Positions 51,201 through 63,109 of a stretch of 64,000 nucleotides of DNA are shown here, piece after piece; the first letter of the stretch is position 1; the number at the start of each line of letters is the position of its first letter. The notes beneath the pieces are model-generated. The model did no database searches. It was given only the letters and a program-made list of their open reading frames with translations, and had not been told where the DNA came from. Source of the DNA: Phytoseiulus persimilis (Eukaryota > Arthropoda > Arachnida > Mesostigmata > Phytoseiidae); contig CM075102.1 of assembly GCA_037576195.1 (NCBI GenBank), positions 31,864,745-31,928,744 on the forward strand, written 5' to 3'. A program made the translations under genes and the position numbers.

Positions 51201-54200
51201 ATGCACCCTGCAACACCAGTCATCATTCTCACACCTTCAGAGCAATGCCAAAACCTAACGGAACTTGATAAACTGTTGAAGTCATTCGACTCGGATGAAC
51301 TTTCAACAGCACTCGATGGGAGCCTGATGTTCGACTTCTGACAACTTTTGTAGCCGTATGACCAACCTTGTCGAAGGGGTTGAACCGGTCAGGTTGAACT
51401 TGGTAACCAGCTTGACGAGAAGGACTTTTCGGTGGGGGTATCAGTTTCGGCGGTGCGGCCAAGGATGGCACTTTTCCAGAGGATCCCAGAGGACGCAGTT
51501 TAGGTCGTATGGTTATCCTCATATGCTCCTCCTCTTCTTCTTCGTCGTCGAATGAATCCTTCGAATCACCCAGGTTTGCTTGCTTGACAGGTGTGTTGTC
51601 AGGGACCTGTGGAATAGGAATCGCTCCTATTCTTAGGAATTCGCCGTCTTCCTCGAATCCGCCGCTTGCATCCGTGAAGCTGACGCTCCCTGTCGATTCA
51701 CCGAACGCGTCTGTCCCTGCGCCAGCATCATCCAGTCCAGCGAATTTGGATGCGAACGCGTCCAGGCTACCTTGATCTGGGAATCAAATCAACGGATGAG
51801 GGCACCCGGTGTTGGGGAGCAGCAGTTTTTTGGACGTCCTCGGCAGAGAAGGAAAACTCACCGGTAGCGGGTTCAATACTTGCTGTGTCGAAAGCATCGG
51901 CTGTCGCGCCGGTGAATGCGAAAGTGTTCGTCAGAGGCTGAGATACGGAAGACTCAATCGGAGGCATAGGAAATGCTCCGGCCGGCAACGGTGAGTCTGG
52001 AGCGAATCGATTGCTTGCCTCAGACTCACAGTAGAGAAACTCGCGCAAATCATCATCATGATGGCCATGGGATGCAAAACTCACCGGGACCGTCGCCAAA
52101 CGGGTTGTTCGCTCCCACAATTACAGGAGATACTGTTGAAGTGGGGCTGAAAGGGTTAGAATCTCCCGGAGCTCTCTGATTATTTGAAAACGATTCTTCC
52201 GGGGGCGATAACGGTTTTGGTGCGAAATGATTTCCCGGTGACGTGGTACTTTTCCGTGAGCCGGGCGTCGGATCGCTGTAAGAGTTGTTGACGGCTGAAG
52301 AGTTTTCAAGAGGGACGCTCTCGACTGGCGGGGAATTCATCGATGCGAACGGGTTACGGTCTCCAACGACTATGTTTTGATCCGGGCCGGCTGAACTTCC
52401 CACTTCCGTGATCTCGTCCCGCACGGAATCCTGATCTCGGCCTGGAAATCAAGACTTGAACTTGCACGATTCCCTCGATCAAAAACCGGACGGCTTGAAA
52501 TATGTATACCTTAGCAAAGATTAATGCGGCTCGAAGTATACTGATCCAGCCCATAAGTGTCCATTCCTGGTACTGTCACTCATTCGAAACTTTCCTGCTT
52601 GCTTCAACCATTCATTCACCTTCAAAGAAATCCGGCTGCAGGGATCTTGGCGGTCCGGATGGTCGTCCAGGGGGAGACTTGACATTCGATACCTTGGAAC
52701 CGAATAGCGCTTCTTCTTGTTGCCGTAATTCGTTGTCGAAGACTTCTGAGCCTGGGGTAGGTGCTCCGGAAACAGCATCTGCCCGGAGTGAAACATTTCA
52801 ACTTGATTCGTGAAGCCGGCTGTTCAAAGACATCCTAGTGGGTCCTTCAGTAGGATTTAATATTCCAAAAGTAAAATCGCCCCGCAATTCCAGTGAACGG
52901 GACCCAACACCCAGCGGACTTCCAATTTCGAGCTCTTGGAGAGAAAAAACTAAGGAATTCTCATACTCACCAGGAATACTCGAGGGGAGCTCTAAGCCGC
53001 GTTGGACATCTCTGAATGGATCGAAAGAGTCCCTGACGCTTTTCAGCGCCTGGGGAACTTGGTCGAGAGGGAGCTCTGTCTGAGCTTGTAGGGGCACATC
53101 ATCCAAGTCAATGCTCTTCTTGCCGAAAGCCAACTGGAACGCGTCCACGGGTGCCGCAGGTGGGCGAACTGCAGTCACTGCTTCAGGAGCCAACGGAGGT
53201 GCACCGACGTTCATCCCCGAAACCGTGAACGGATCGACGGACGATGCTGAGGCTAAGGTTAAAGAGTTTTACTCAGGCTGGACAGGCCCATATGAGCTTT
53301 CGAATGGGAGTGGTGGGCCGACAACTCCGCTCGGTCGCTCTCGAAGAACTACCTTTCGAGGTACTGCTTCCGAATGTGCTGCCGGTATCCATGAGCTCTG
53401 GTACCGTGTGGTTCTGGTGATCCGGCTCGGAGAACGGGCTTATTGGAGAAGGCGGGGGCAGTTGACCCTTTCCAGCCAGGGTCCTACGGATCAGTCAGGC
53501 ATTAGATTCCAATCGATACAAGAGCTGTGCGGACTCGCCTTCGTCTCGATTCGCTGATCCGACCGGATTCCCAGGAAACCACAACTCCAACTCACTTGCT
53601 GAAAAGATCATCGTCATCGTCGTCCTTGTTAACGAACTCGCTGGCGATCGCCTGAAGGAGAGCTGCACCGGTGCGAATGGTGTCTTCAGTGCTTAGCGGC
53701 TGAGAAACCGCCAACTCCGACGGGTCGAAGGGATTGGTGGAAGAGCGACGAGAGTGGGTCTTGAAGAAGTTGTGAACTTCATCTGGTATATCCACCGGAG
53801 AACAGTCTGTAGAACTAAATAACGAAGAGCCGGCCGTTGGACGCGACGGAGGACGCACACGAGGATTCGGATCGTCTTGAATACCGGAAAGACCTCCGAA
53901 CGGGTTCATGGAACTAGAAGTCGACATCCTCCGCTGAGTCTGTTTATCGACCTGGAAGTATTGTATAGCTTGACCTGGATTCGGAAACAAGCTCTTTCCG
54001 TCCTAAAGTCCCGTGTTTAAACAAGACGAGCGAGTTTAAGGTTACCGCTTCAATCTTCTCGATGATTTCCTTCGTATCGAACGGATCCTCCTCGTCCGAT
54101 TTGCCTAGGATAGTATTTTTGTGGTCAACAGGAGATATGAACGTCGTGTCGAAGGGGTCAACCTCAATCGGAGTCTTCGGAATCGCGGAAGGTCCAGAGG

Positions 54201-55849
54201 AAGGGCTGTTAGAAAATGTCCCGTTAGATGCAAGAATCAATGCACCCGCTTAGATTGAATGCTTGAAACTCGAAACAGCATGCGGATGCAGGTTCTCGAG
54301 AGTTGAGTTGTGTGCGATCTGAGGTCGCTATCTAGCTTCGAACCCTCCGTGAACACACTCCATGGCGACTGTCCTTAACGCATGTCCAAGGCCCCCCTCC
54401 CCGCCCGCTACGCGTCACTGCACCTAGGGTCAAGCTCTGCTGGGAACTGGAGCCAGGTCAAGTCGCCTATGGAGGGCAAGCCCCGGTGAGGCACGGGAGA
54501 GAATTTTTATTGATGGAAGTCATGTTATAACCAACCTGTAGTGGGCGAAAGAAAGTTTGGGCTGGTCCTCAGGATCGCCCAATAATAAAACGTCCGGGGC
54601 CTGGCTTTTTCCGCTCCCGACGTCGAGAGCTCGCTCCCAATCTGCAAGAAGCGCGCTCGTTTGCTATGATCTCGTTCTGCGTCCTTCAGGGAGGGCGTTG
54701 TATCCCAAGAAAGAAATCAAATAGAATTCGTGAAAAGCTGGATTGGAGCAACTCGAACCAAACAACGGAGAGCATAGCGATGAACTTCTCCAACTCCCGG
54801 GAGTCGAGGAACCATCTTATCAACATCGACCTTAAAACAGGCTCCAAAGTTCGCCACTGAATTGGGGACGTCTGGTAGAATTTGAGTACAACACACACGA
54901 ATGTAAATGAAACTAAGAGCCCTGAATGACTCAACTCGAAGGGAATTTCTCTGTCCCAACCGGCGGTTCGACAGACCAGTGCCCGCCGAAGAGACTTACC
55001 ATCAGCATCACGACGTTGTCGCAGGGCTTCACGCTCTCTAACTTCTTTCTCGCGTTTCGCTTCTTCAAAAGATTTAACTCCCTTGTATTCGGGAATCACA
55101 ATTTGCGATTCTTTCTCCTTCTCGATGATCTCCTGTACGACAGAGCTCTCTTTGACTTTCTCTATCGTTTGAACGGTGGATTGAACGGTGGTTTCCACTT
55201 TCCCCAGCAGCTTGTTGAACAGTTCCCAATCCTCGCTTGACTTCTTCACCTGAAGGAGAACCACATTCGCATATCCAACTTTCGTTCACGAATTCCGTCG
55301 TTCTCCCCCAACTGCAATATTTCGAGAGAACTCGCTACCGTCGGATCCTGAGGTAGAGCTGCTTGAGCTGTCCCGTGCTCATCATCTTCGAGCTTCAGTG
55401 GTAAGACCGTTTGCACCTGCGAATCAATAGACGTGGTTCCGTCGTGATGCTTCGTAAATAAGCATCCATCACTTCGTCGAAGTGACGCCTGAATAAGGAT
55501 AATCGTTGCTCACCTGATGTGAGGGATGGACATTGCTCGCGAGTCCTGCCTCCCGAGCGGCCTGGATGGCTAGCTCTCTTTCATATGCCTCGTCCTCGAT
55601 ATCCTTCGCAAGAGAATTGTTCGTGAACATTCATACTTTTGTTGACCCGCTCCAACGAGGATGTCGCGGATGCGATTGAGATTTACTTTGGCAGCTTGAG
55701 TCATGATCATTTTCCTGCGCGTTCAACTCTGGCGATTTTCCGCCGAATAGAATTCATCGCCAACGTCTTCAACAAACCTCAGCTGAGCGCTTGTGCCCTG
55801 CTACTCTCTTCTTGACGAATTTCAATCCGCTCTTCGCAACTTTAGACAT
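48289..55849 (-). CDS. stnB: Stoned/stonin, endocytic adaptor with mu-homology domain (1456 aa, 22 exons)
   Basis: Exons, 5' to 3' on minus: 55849-55778, 55714-55637, 55603-55514, 55416-55339, 55249-55000, 54248-54046, 53951-53596, 53483-53353, 53246-52971, 52778-52620, 52441-52085, 51996-51862, 51776-51367, 51207-50940, 50718-50624, 50526-50374, 50247-50108, 49996-49576, 49479-49360, 49271-49058, 48951-48737, 48438-48289. Every phase closes. The long N-terminal half is disordered, with six NPF motifs (Eps15/intersectin-type partners) and four DPF motifs (AP-2 type). The stonin domain has KPVFVKFNDAS; the mu-homology domain (about 1070-1400) has FFLAFVNGMPDVEVGIN, EEWIRVENYEFH, KIKGLERIMG and EFTMPASTVSHTTIRS. 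Known members sort synaptotagmin during synaptic-vesicle recycling. Exons 1-4 are the least certain. The coiled, charged segment around DWELFNKLL may correspond to Stoned A, from limited memory of that protein. Confidence 0.93.
54300..54950. other. Large stoned intron (54249-54999), no gene seen
   Basis: This 751-bp intron is much longer than its neighbours and separates the Stoned A-like and NPF/DPF-rich parts. It has GC-rich, C-run-containing DNA around 54385-54490 that might be an old insertion; no inverted repeats or coding frame recognised. Confidence 0.4.
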
Positions 55850-56021
55850 CCCTCAACTAACGTCGATTAGATCGGAAGCTTATTCTGTGTCATTCAAACC
55901 TGCGAATGATGTACAAAGTGTCAGCGAAATAGCAAATGAAATCGTTTAGGGAACACCTAAGTGACCGACCCAGTACACCAGTTATAGTTTACCTAACTTA
56001 TTCACAATTAACCCCAAAGAC

Positions 56022-57625
56022 TCAACACCTCGACAACTTGCATACGCCTAGTATCGCGTTCACACCTAGTGCTGGGGATCTTGGGGGTGTTCGATGGCGA
56101 TTCGAACGTTCCGAGGCCATGAGCTCATAAGAATGCAGGTAATCCTGAATACTCGAAAGGATCTGGTTGCGAAAATCGGAATCAGAGTGATACCACTCCG
56201 TTCTGCCGGAGCCGTCTGAAGATTCCTCTGAACCCAGCAGCATTCTCAACAACGAATCGAAAGATTCGTCCATCGCGAGAGATGCAGAGTTCGGAATGGA
56301 ACCGTTCGAAAAAGAATAGTTTCCGGGATTCCGCCCGATAATCGTTACCTTCATCGTAGTCCAGCTGTCGCGTAGACTACACTTCGATGATGCATAGCGA
56401 TGTCGTATACAAAAGCTCACGCTGCACATTAGAAACTCACGCTGGTTTGCTTTTCCATGTACTCTCTGACCACTGAGAGCGCTCTCCAAAACAAGATGGC
56501 GCCCTACTTCGGTCAGACTCCTGAGTAAGGGACTCCTGCAGCTCGTGTACGTCGTCCGCGCCCTCGGGTGGCCAAGGCAACTGCGCGGAGAGCGACTCAG
56601 ATTTGGTTCCTTTTCGCGCTGCCTCCACTGAATAGAATGATAACAAATCGAATCACACTTTTGATATTAAGGGTAACAAACTCCAGATCGCGGCATCCTG
56701 TCGATAGGAGAATTTACCCATGCAGACTGGGAAGGAGCAATCGAGAGTCGATGACTTGTGGATGCCTCCGGAATGACATCGGAGTTAAATTCATGCCGAC
56801 CTTCTGAGGATCTCTCGCAGCTGAATGTCATTGCCACGAAATGGATCAGCTCCGATATCCGTGTGTTCGACGATTACGAACCACAGTCTTTTCGTTGGAG
56901 CAGTGGAAGCGGCAACTTATGTGTCTCGATGTGTCTGCTCCGATTCCTACGATGATTCGTACCGCGAACAATCCGTTGGGCCCGACTTTTGAGGTTCTCG
57001 AGCTCTCGTCGATAGATCAAGAGCGTGGCCGCTCTACCATATCTTTTCATGTCTCACGGCCCCCTTGCTCGAATATGTTCTGAGTTGACCTTCGCGTAGT
57101 GACTTATCGCTCCGAATGGGTGAAAAGAAATGGTCCGAGGAGGGCAATCCTATGCTTTAATTATCGATGAAGCGAATGGGTGATCTGGACACTGCACAAT
57201 CAAGATTGGCTACTCCCTAAATCGGAGGAAGCAGGATATTTTTCGTGGCCCCCGGGCAGAACGCCATAGCCCTTTAGTGGGCCAAGCGCTTGGCCCACTA
57301 AAGGGAATCATTGCCTTGACGGCTACACACACTCATGCCTTATTTTCATGGATTCTTTGACAGCAATGAGATACAGTGGCGCTTCGGAAGATTGACCCGC
57401 CCCCGGATCTACGCGTCAATCTGAATAATCGATAGCTTTGCGAAAATCAACCTGAATGGAGGAGATTTTGAAAGAGGCTCATCTTCTTCTCCCAGCCCCT
57501 AACTTTTTGCGATTTAAGAGCCATGCTCATTTGGGTGTCTTCGGAACCCGACGCTGAACACCTGGAATAAGGACATTCGTTCTGAACAGAGTCAGAACTC
57601 GAGAAAATAGAGCTACTCGCCGTAT
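56022..57625 (-). CDS. Candidate multi-exon minus-strand gene, family unknown
   Basis: Three open blocks could chain: about 57620-57452 (Ser-rich, then MALKSQKVRGWEKKMSLFQN, donor GTTGAT, phase 1), about 56848-56752 (EGRHEFNSDVIPEASTSHR, donor GTAAAT, phase 0) and about 56646-56022, ending TGA. The last block has competing frames; one contains GADDVHELQESLTQE and another ESFDSLLRMLLGSEESSDGS, the latter running to the stop. The first ATG is not identified. Its left end is 173 bases from the stoned start, on the same strand, so it could also be stoned 5' sequence. No family recognised. Confidence 0.33.
57270..57305. repeat. Perfect 36-bp palindrome
   Basis: Two 18-base arms, CCCTTTAGTGGGCCAAGC and its exact complement, abut with no spacer at 57287/57288. 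Flanks are not symmetrical beyond it. Confidence 0.97.
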
Positions 57626-57639
57626 TGCTTGACACACTG

Positions 57640-59339
57640 AAGTCACAGAATCATCCTACTTCGGCTGCACCGCTTGTCTGAGAGGCTCCGATCCGTGCTT
57701 CCTCGGACATCCGATTTGGTTGGAGAGCTGTGAGTTTCCATCCGCAAAGTTCGCGTACCAGGCTTCTTGGCTGGGTTCCATACCTGCGGCGTTCCAAGTC
57801 AGATCACCTGATTATTAAAAAAACGATTCGGAACACCTTTCCGAGACTCTGAGGTACAATTCCCTGGGTCCCCAGTAGGCCTCCACCGTGCACTGTCTTG
57901 GTAGACCTCAGCTCGAATGGTAGAATGGGAGCCGAAATATCAGTGAAATTTCAGAAGTATGATTCGGAGCCACCGCAAGGCCGACACCCACTCCCTGAGG
58001 GGCTTGCCACGATGTCGATGCTACTCCATTGCACATCAGGGCCATGCCTCGAAGGAACGAGAGCGCCAAACTTTTTAAATCACCATGCTCCCTGCTTCGC
58101 CTCACAACGCACCGTCGCGCTGCGCAAGTCGCATGGTACGGATCGTTGCACGAATCGCGAAAAATGTATCTCTGAGGGAATTTAAATAGAGCCAGAATGT
58201 TCGAGACATTTCACACGTTTTCGCACGACAAGATGCTCCATATAACTGACTCCCAGCAGCTGGGGGAAACGAAAAATATAGCTCTGACCGTAGCTGCATT
58301 TGCGTTCGGAGTTCCAAACCTAGTAAGTAATTGTTTTCGTATCTCGAAACTCAGGAACTAAAGACAGAAAGATCGGCGAGCGCTTTGAGCAAACATTCGG
58401 GGAAACAGCATGGATTGAACGAAAACAGTCCACTGCCGACTCGTGACTCATCATCGACAGATCGAGCGACAAATTCTGAGCGAGCCCTTATCATTTCGGC
58501 CGTTGGTCGCGGTTCGTCGCGGTTCTCACTTGCGGTTCTGGGACCGTGGTTCTCAGAGAACCGAGAACCGCGGTTCCAAAAATTTGCGGTCCCTTGCGAT
58601 GCCTAGCCCCGAGTCGTGAAATTGCCGGAAAGTCTTGGTAGAAGCAGGAGAGAGGGTAGAATTGAAAATATCCCGAAGACCGGGCTCATCCACGTTGCTT
58701 GACCTCAAGCTCCAGCTTGTTATCCTCTCTGGAAAGCTCGTCTCTCGCCTCGTCACTCGTTCACTATCCTTGCTTTCTCGACCCGAAATTCCATGAAGTT
58801 GTGGACGCTAAGAGATGATACTCGAGCTACGAGTGTGGCTGTATTTTCATTGGAGCACCCCTGTGAGTGACCTGGTTCGAGCGATGCGTCCCTGTCTGTT
58901 ATAATCCGCGCTTCTTCTCGAGTCGACAGGAGTTCCCGTTCCAGGCAACAGATCTAACATGTTCTGAGGTAGGCGATGCAGCCTGCTCTCTGCTGATCAT
59001 CGAGGTCGTAAGCCACTAAGAGTTCGTTTTCTCTCTCTGCGTTTTCAATGTATAGAGACTCGGTCGATCGAGTTATTCCTTCCTTCTCAGAAAATATTTC
59101 GTTGTCCAGAGTGCAGTCAACTTCCTACGATTCAGACTATATCCAATACACCTATTCTCCAAAAAATATGTCCGTGTTCTGAGTTACGAGATACTTCCAC
59201 TGAAAAAGTCGAATTCCTACTCGCGAGCCGTAGAACCCGATACGATGAGTGACCACGCCTAGCTCTCGTGATTCAAAACTTCTTCATCATTGGTGTCCGG
59301 CATGGAACTTTCGATGTTTTTCCCTCTCAGGAGCCCAGC
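57640..59339. other. Interval with no supported gene
   Basis: Short ORFs only. Around 58505-58580 the motif GCGGTTC or GGTTC is repeated about seven times, partly inverted (GGTTCTCAGAGAACC). Confidence 0.4.
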
Positions 59340-59879
59340 TCAACAGGATGAAACTCTCGATCCCAGGCGGAACTCGTCATCCGGGATATCTTCGGGTTCT
59401 GCTCGTATGGAGCCGTAAGGACGGCCTCCGAATGAACCGATCATCAAACGCCACCAGACTTTCCGCTCGCCAAGCGGTAGAGGGCCGCCTGCTAGTGATG
59501 CGGCCTGAATCTTGTCCCATGCCACTGAACTCACTCATTGTGTCCTTTGATACGGGCTCACTGATGGTGACTTTTGCGCATTTTCCTTGAGATCAAGAAT
59601 GACGAATAGGCGGGGAGGAGCGGGAAGACTCCCACAGCGTGGAGCCTGTTCCTCCTGCAGCTCCCAGAACATAGTATTTTGCTTTCTCAGAGACAGAAAT
59701 TCATGTTTCAGGGATCTTTCCATCGTCGTGAGTTGTGAGTGCCGGGGCGATTTCTGACAACACGGAATAAGGGCTGGTCCTATGGTCTCAATTACGAAGT
59801 TGGTATCTGAATGCTGTCTGCGTTCTGACTTATCGGACTCCTCTGACTTGTATAGGTACGGTATTGTCCAGGTTGGCAA
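59340..59879 (-). CDS. Candidate minus-strand coding segment, family unknown
   Basis: Two adjoining minus frames: 59535-59879 (KHEFLSLRKQNTMFWELQEE suggests a helical or coiled stretch) and 59340-59534 (EPEDIPDDEFRLGSR). They are not in one frame and no good donor joins them. The right end overlaps the inverted-repeat element copy by a few bases, so the start is unknown. Weak support. Confidence 0.2.
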
Positions 59880-60529
59880 CGTGAGTAGGGAATTTCTTCT
59901 CTCCTTTCTCCCTCCTCTCTCCTAGCCTCTCTTGCTCATGACACGGCGAGAAAGGGTTTATTTCCAGTTTTTCGTCCTGGAAGGTAAAACTGGATGAGCT
60001 CGGGCGAGAAAAAAGTGGTCGGGAGGACCCGGCAAGTCCAAAGTCGGGTGTTTCGGACGAATCTAAGAACTTTTTGCCATCGAATTCTTTTTCTGATTCG
60101 GCTTCCTGACAATTTATGATAATTTCATTGAGTTCCTCCCGTTTTTCCTTCCGAATTTATGCGGCTTCCTCGAGGAGTTACGGGCGGAATCGCACCTAGG
60201 ACGAGAGTTGTGGACCGATCCTCGCCCTTTCAACAGCGAGTGTGGGGAATCCTCTGCGGCATACAATAAAATCAATGCGAACTGGAGCGGTCCACCCAAG
60301 ACGTTCCACGGGCAGTTTCCCTAGCAGAGATTGAGAGAGAACATAGGCATCTTTCGAGGCATTCTAAGAAAGTCAATCCTTGACCAATTCTCGCGAATAA
60401 AACGAGTAAAGATGCGCCATCCCTCCAGTTATCTTTCACGAAAAGAATTTCCAGAATCGTATTTTTTCATCGATAGATGGCCGAAAGAAGTAACGGCAAG
60501 GAAATTCCCCACTTAGGTTGACCACCCTG
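59869..60529. mobile_element. Diverged second copy of the inverted-repeat element (MITE), copy 2
   Basis: It shares the interior block AATCTAAGAACTTTTTGCCA and the GACCCGGCAA segment with copy 1 in the same order, and ends TTGACCACCCTG next to TA. The left end (CAGGTTGGCAACGTGAGTAG) is degraded but aligns with the left repeat of copy 1. No coding capacity. It is older than copy 1, judging by divergence between its own arms. Confidence 0.75.
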
Positions 60530-60534
60530 TATAT

Positions 60535-61218
60535 AGGTATGGTGAGCACCCAACTCATTCAGGAATGCAAGATTACGTAGTGAGCTGGTTTCCACAAGAG
60601 AGTTGGCATAACCTTCGGCCTCACAATCACACCGGGAGTTGGATGACAAGATGGATGAGCTCCACGTTGGGATTCCGGGAACAGACTCTTTGGCAGATGG
60701 TCAGGGTGCGAACGAGAGAGGAAGCGACGCAGCCCTATGTCCTCCAGTTCAAAGTTGGCGCCATAAGCAGCTGATCACCCGGGCTGGTCTCTGCGCTGAG
60801 TGGTTCCACTTGATATGTCATTTTCTGCTTGTGGAATAGTCTTCTGAGAAAGACAGGCTTGATTCGGTGCTGTGATCGAATGTTATGTGCGATCGCTTCA
60901 GGAAATTTTCACTCCGAAAAAGTTGAGGAGTCCCATGCGAATTTTTCACCTCGGATTGATGTCGGCAAGTCCTTGTGAGCAGCCTGAGAGCGTGACACTG
61001 GCAGAGTTCATCGGACATTTGTACATCCGAACTCGGGAATCAAGAATATTTGGCGATTGAAGCCTGCGAAACCAGTTGGCTTCTGATGAGCTCTCGCGCT
61101 CAGGCGACGAGGAAGCCTGGTGTACCTAACTCATGATCTGAGTCCGAAAATTAGGGCGCGAACAGGCTCTCTGTTAGAGCATCATATTACTCGTTTCCCA
61201 GGGTAGTTCTCGTCGGAA
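60535..61218. other. Upstream region of EEFSEC
   Basis: No supported gene. Short plus ORFs at 60565-60839 lack recognisable domains. The EEFSEC promoter should lie at the right end; no definite element seen. Confidence 0.4.
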
Positions 61219-63103
61219 ATGGTGAATATCAACATCGGGGTTCTCGGACATGTCGACTCCGGCAAAACATCCTTGTGTCGGGCTCTTAGCCAGAAAGCCA
61301 GCACGGCTGCTTTTGACAAAAACCCTCAATCGCAACAGCGAGGGATAACTATCGATCTCGGTTTCTCGACGTTCTCCCATTCGGGACCTCGAGGGAAGAT
61401 GCAATTCACTCTTGTGGATTGCCCCGGACACGCGAGCCTTATCAAAACCGTCATGGGCAAGTTCGAGGAATCTTATCTGTACAAATCATGGAAATTCTGA
61501 AGAGCCGGCGATCCGAACAAACCAAATTCTCCTTCATAATCGCTCATAGAAATTCGACAGGGGGAGCTCAAATTATCGATGTCATGCTCCTGGTTGTCGA
61601 TGTTACGAAAGGAATCCAAACGCAAACCGCGGAGTGCCTCATTATCGGTGAAATATGTTGTGATCGACTGCTCGTTGTGCTCAATAAACTAGATCTCCTA
61701 GAGGGCGGCACTGCCTCCCTGGAGAGAATAAAAAGCAAACTGAGAAAAACGCTGTCACTGACCAAGTTCAAAGGTAATGGTACATCATTTTGCTTAGAAC
61801 TCGTGACTGATCCTGATTCCCGAAATTCGCGCTCTAACTCCCTCCACGGCTCGGCCAAGAAATTGACCTCGCGAGTTTTCATTGCAGATGCGGAAATGAT
61901 CGCAGTATCGGCGAATGCTCCCGCGGGTGGGCCTGTCGGCATCGATCTCCTGAAAGATCTTCTTGTTCAAACAGTTCCAGTCCCTGAACGAAGCCGGGAC
62001 GGTCCTTTTGTCTTCTGCGTTGACCACTGCTTCCAGATTAAGGGTCAAGGGAGTATCCTCACAGGTTGGGCCTCTCAAAACTGAATTGTGTGATTTCTGT
62101 CCCTTGATTCCGAACTCGAACCAACGAATCCCATGTGCTTTCTACATCACTCAATCCTCCCAAAATCCCTCTAACGGTCTCTCTGTTGACAGGCACTGTC
62201 ACTCAAGGAACGATCTCCGTCAACTCGACCATCGAAATCCCTCTGCTCAAAGTACAGCGAAAGGTCAAGTCGATGCAGGTTTTCCGGGAACCCGTGACGG
62301 AAGTGGTTCAGGGAGATCGCGTCGGCATATGCGTAACTCAATTCGATGCTAACCAATTCGAGCGAGGGATTGTGTGCTCTCCGAATCATTTCCAGCTAAC
62401 GCACGCAGTCGTCGTTTCAGTCTCCAGAATAGCCTACTTCCGGAATGACATTCGTTCAGGCGCCAAATTCCATTTGACATCGATACACGACACCGTTCTC
62501 GCCAAACAGACTTTCTTCAGCGGCTCGGAAAGTTTCTCGCTCGAACAGGAATTTCCCTACGAAGACGAGCTCCCTAAAAACGCTGAAGGAAAAACGTTCT
62601 TCGCTCTTCTGGAATTCGATCAGCCAATGATATGCGGTGTCCAGAACCTTATTCTGGGCTCAAAACTCGATGCCGACGTGAACACAAAAAGCTGCAGGTT
62701 AGCCTACCATGGCAAAGTGATGAAAATCTTCACCAGCTCGAATTACAAGAAGGACCTCGCCTCGCTGCGAGTGTTCAAGACTAAGCACAAGTCGGGCGTC
62801 GTTGATCGGGTGCCGAACGAAACCGAAGTCATTGTCAAAAACCTGTTCAAGAAGGAGACGAACATTGAAATTTTTTCCGAAATGAGCGTATTCTTCACCT
62901 CGGGGGAAACTGGAAAGATCACCGGCTCTTTCGGTCAGAGCGGCAAAGTGAAAGTACAGTTGGACATCAGTACTCAGATATCTGAAGATTTGAACCGATT
63001 GCTGAGGAGTAAGAAAGGCGACAAAGTCGAAAGCGAGCCCGTAAGAGTAACCTTGACGTTCAAACGATTCGTTTTCGATCCAAGTAAGAGAGCAGTTCAA
63101 TAG
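61219..63103 (+). CDS. EEFSEC: EEFSEC, selenocysteine-tRNA-specific elongation factor (512 aa, 4 exons)
   Basis: Model: 61219-61456, 61561-61773, 61888-62064, 62193-63103, phases 1,1,1, ending TAG. GTP-binding motifs are intact: GHVDSGKT (residues 10-17), RGITIDLGF (switch region, eEFSec-like), DCPGH, and NKLDLL as the guanine-specificity motif. Beta-barrel domains follow (VDHCFQIKGQGSILTG, then IEIPLLKVQRKVKSMQVF) and the family-specific domain IV with GSFGQSGKVKVQL near the C-terminus. In known systems it delivers Sec-tRNA to UGA codons marked by a SECIS element, with SBP2. The product is shorter than the vertebrate protein, mostly by lacking spacer sequence. Intron 1 (61457-61560) uses a GC donor, GCAAGT, which restores VMGGAQIID exactly as in the family. 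Confidence 0.96.
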
Positions 63104-63109
63104 TGGTTC

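Noticed and set aside
56437-56646. Frame with GADDVHELQESLTQE as part of the minus gene at 56-57.6 kb
   Set aside because: Not fully rejected, but its entry phase does not match the upstream exon donor, so it was not used as the model frame.
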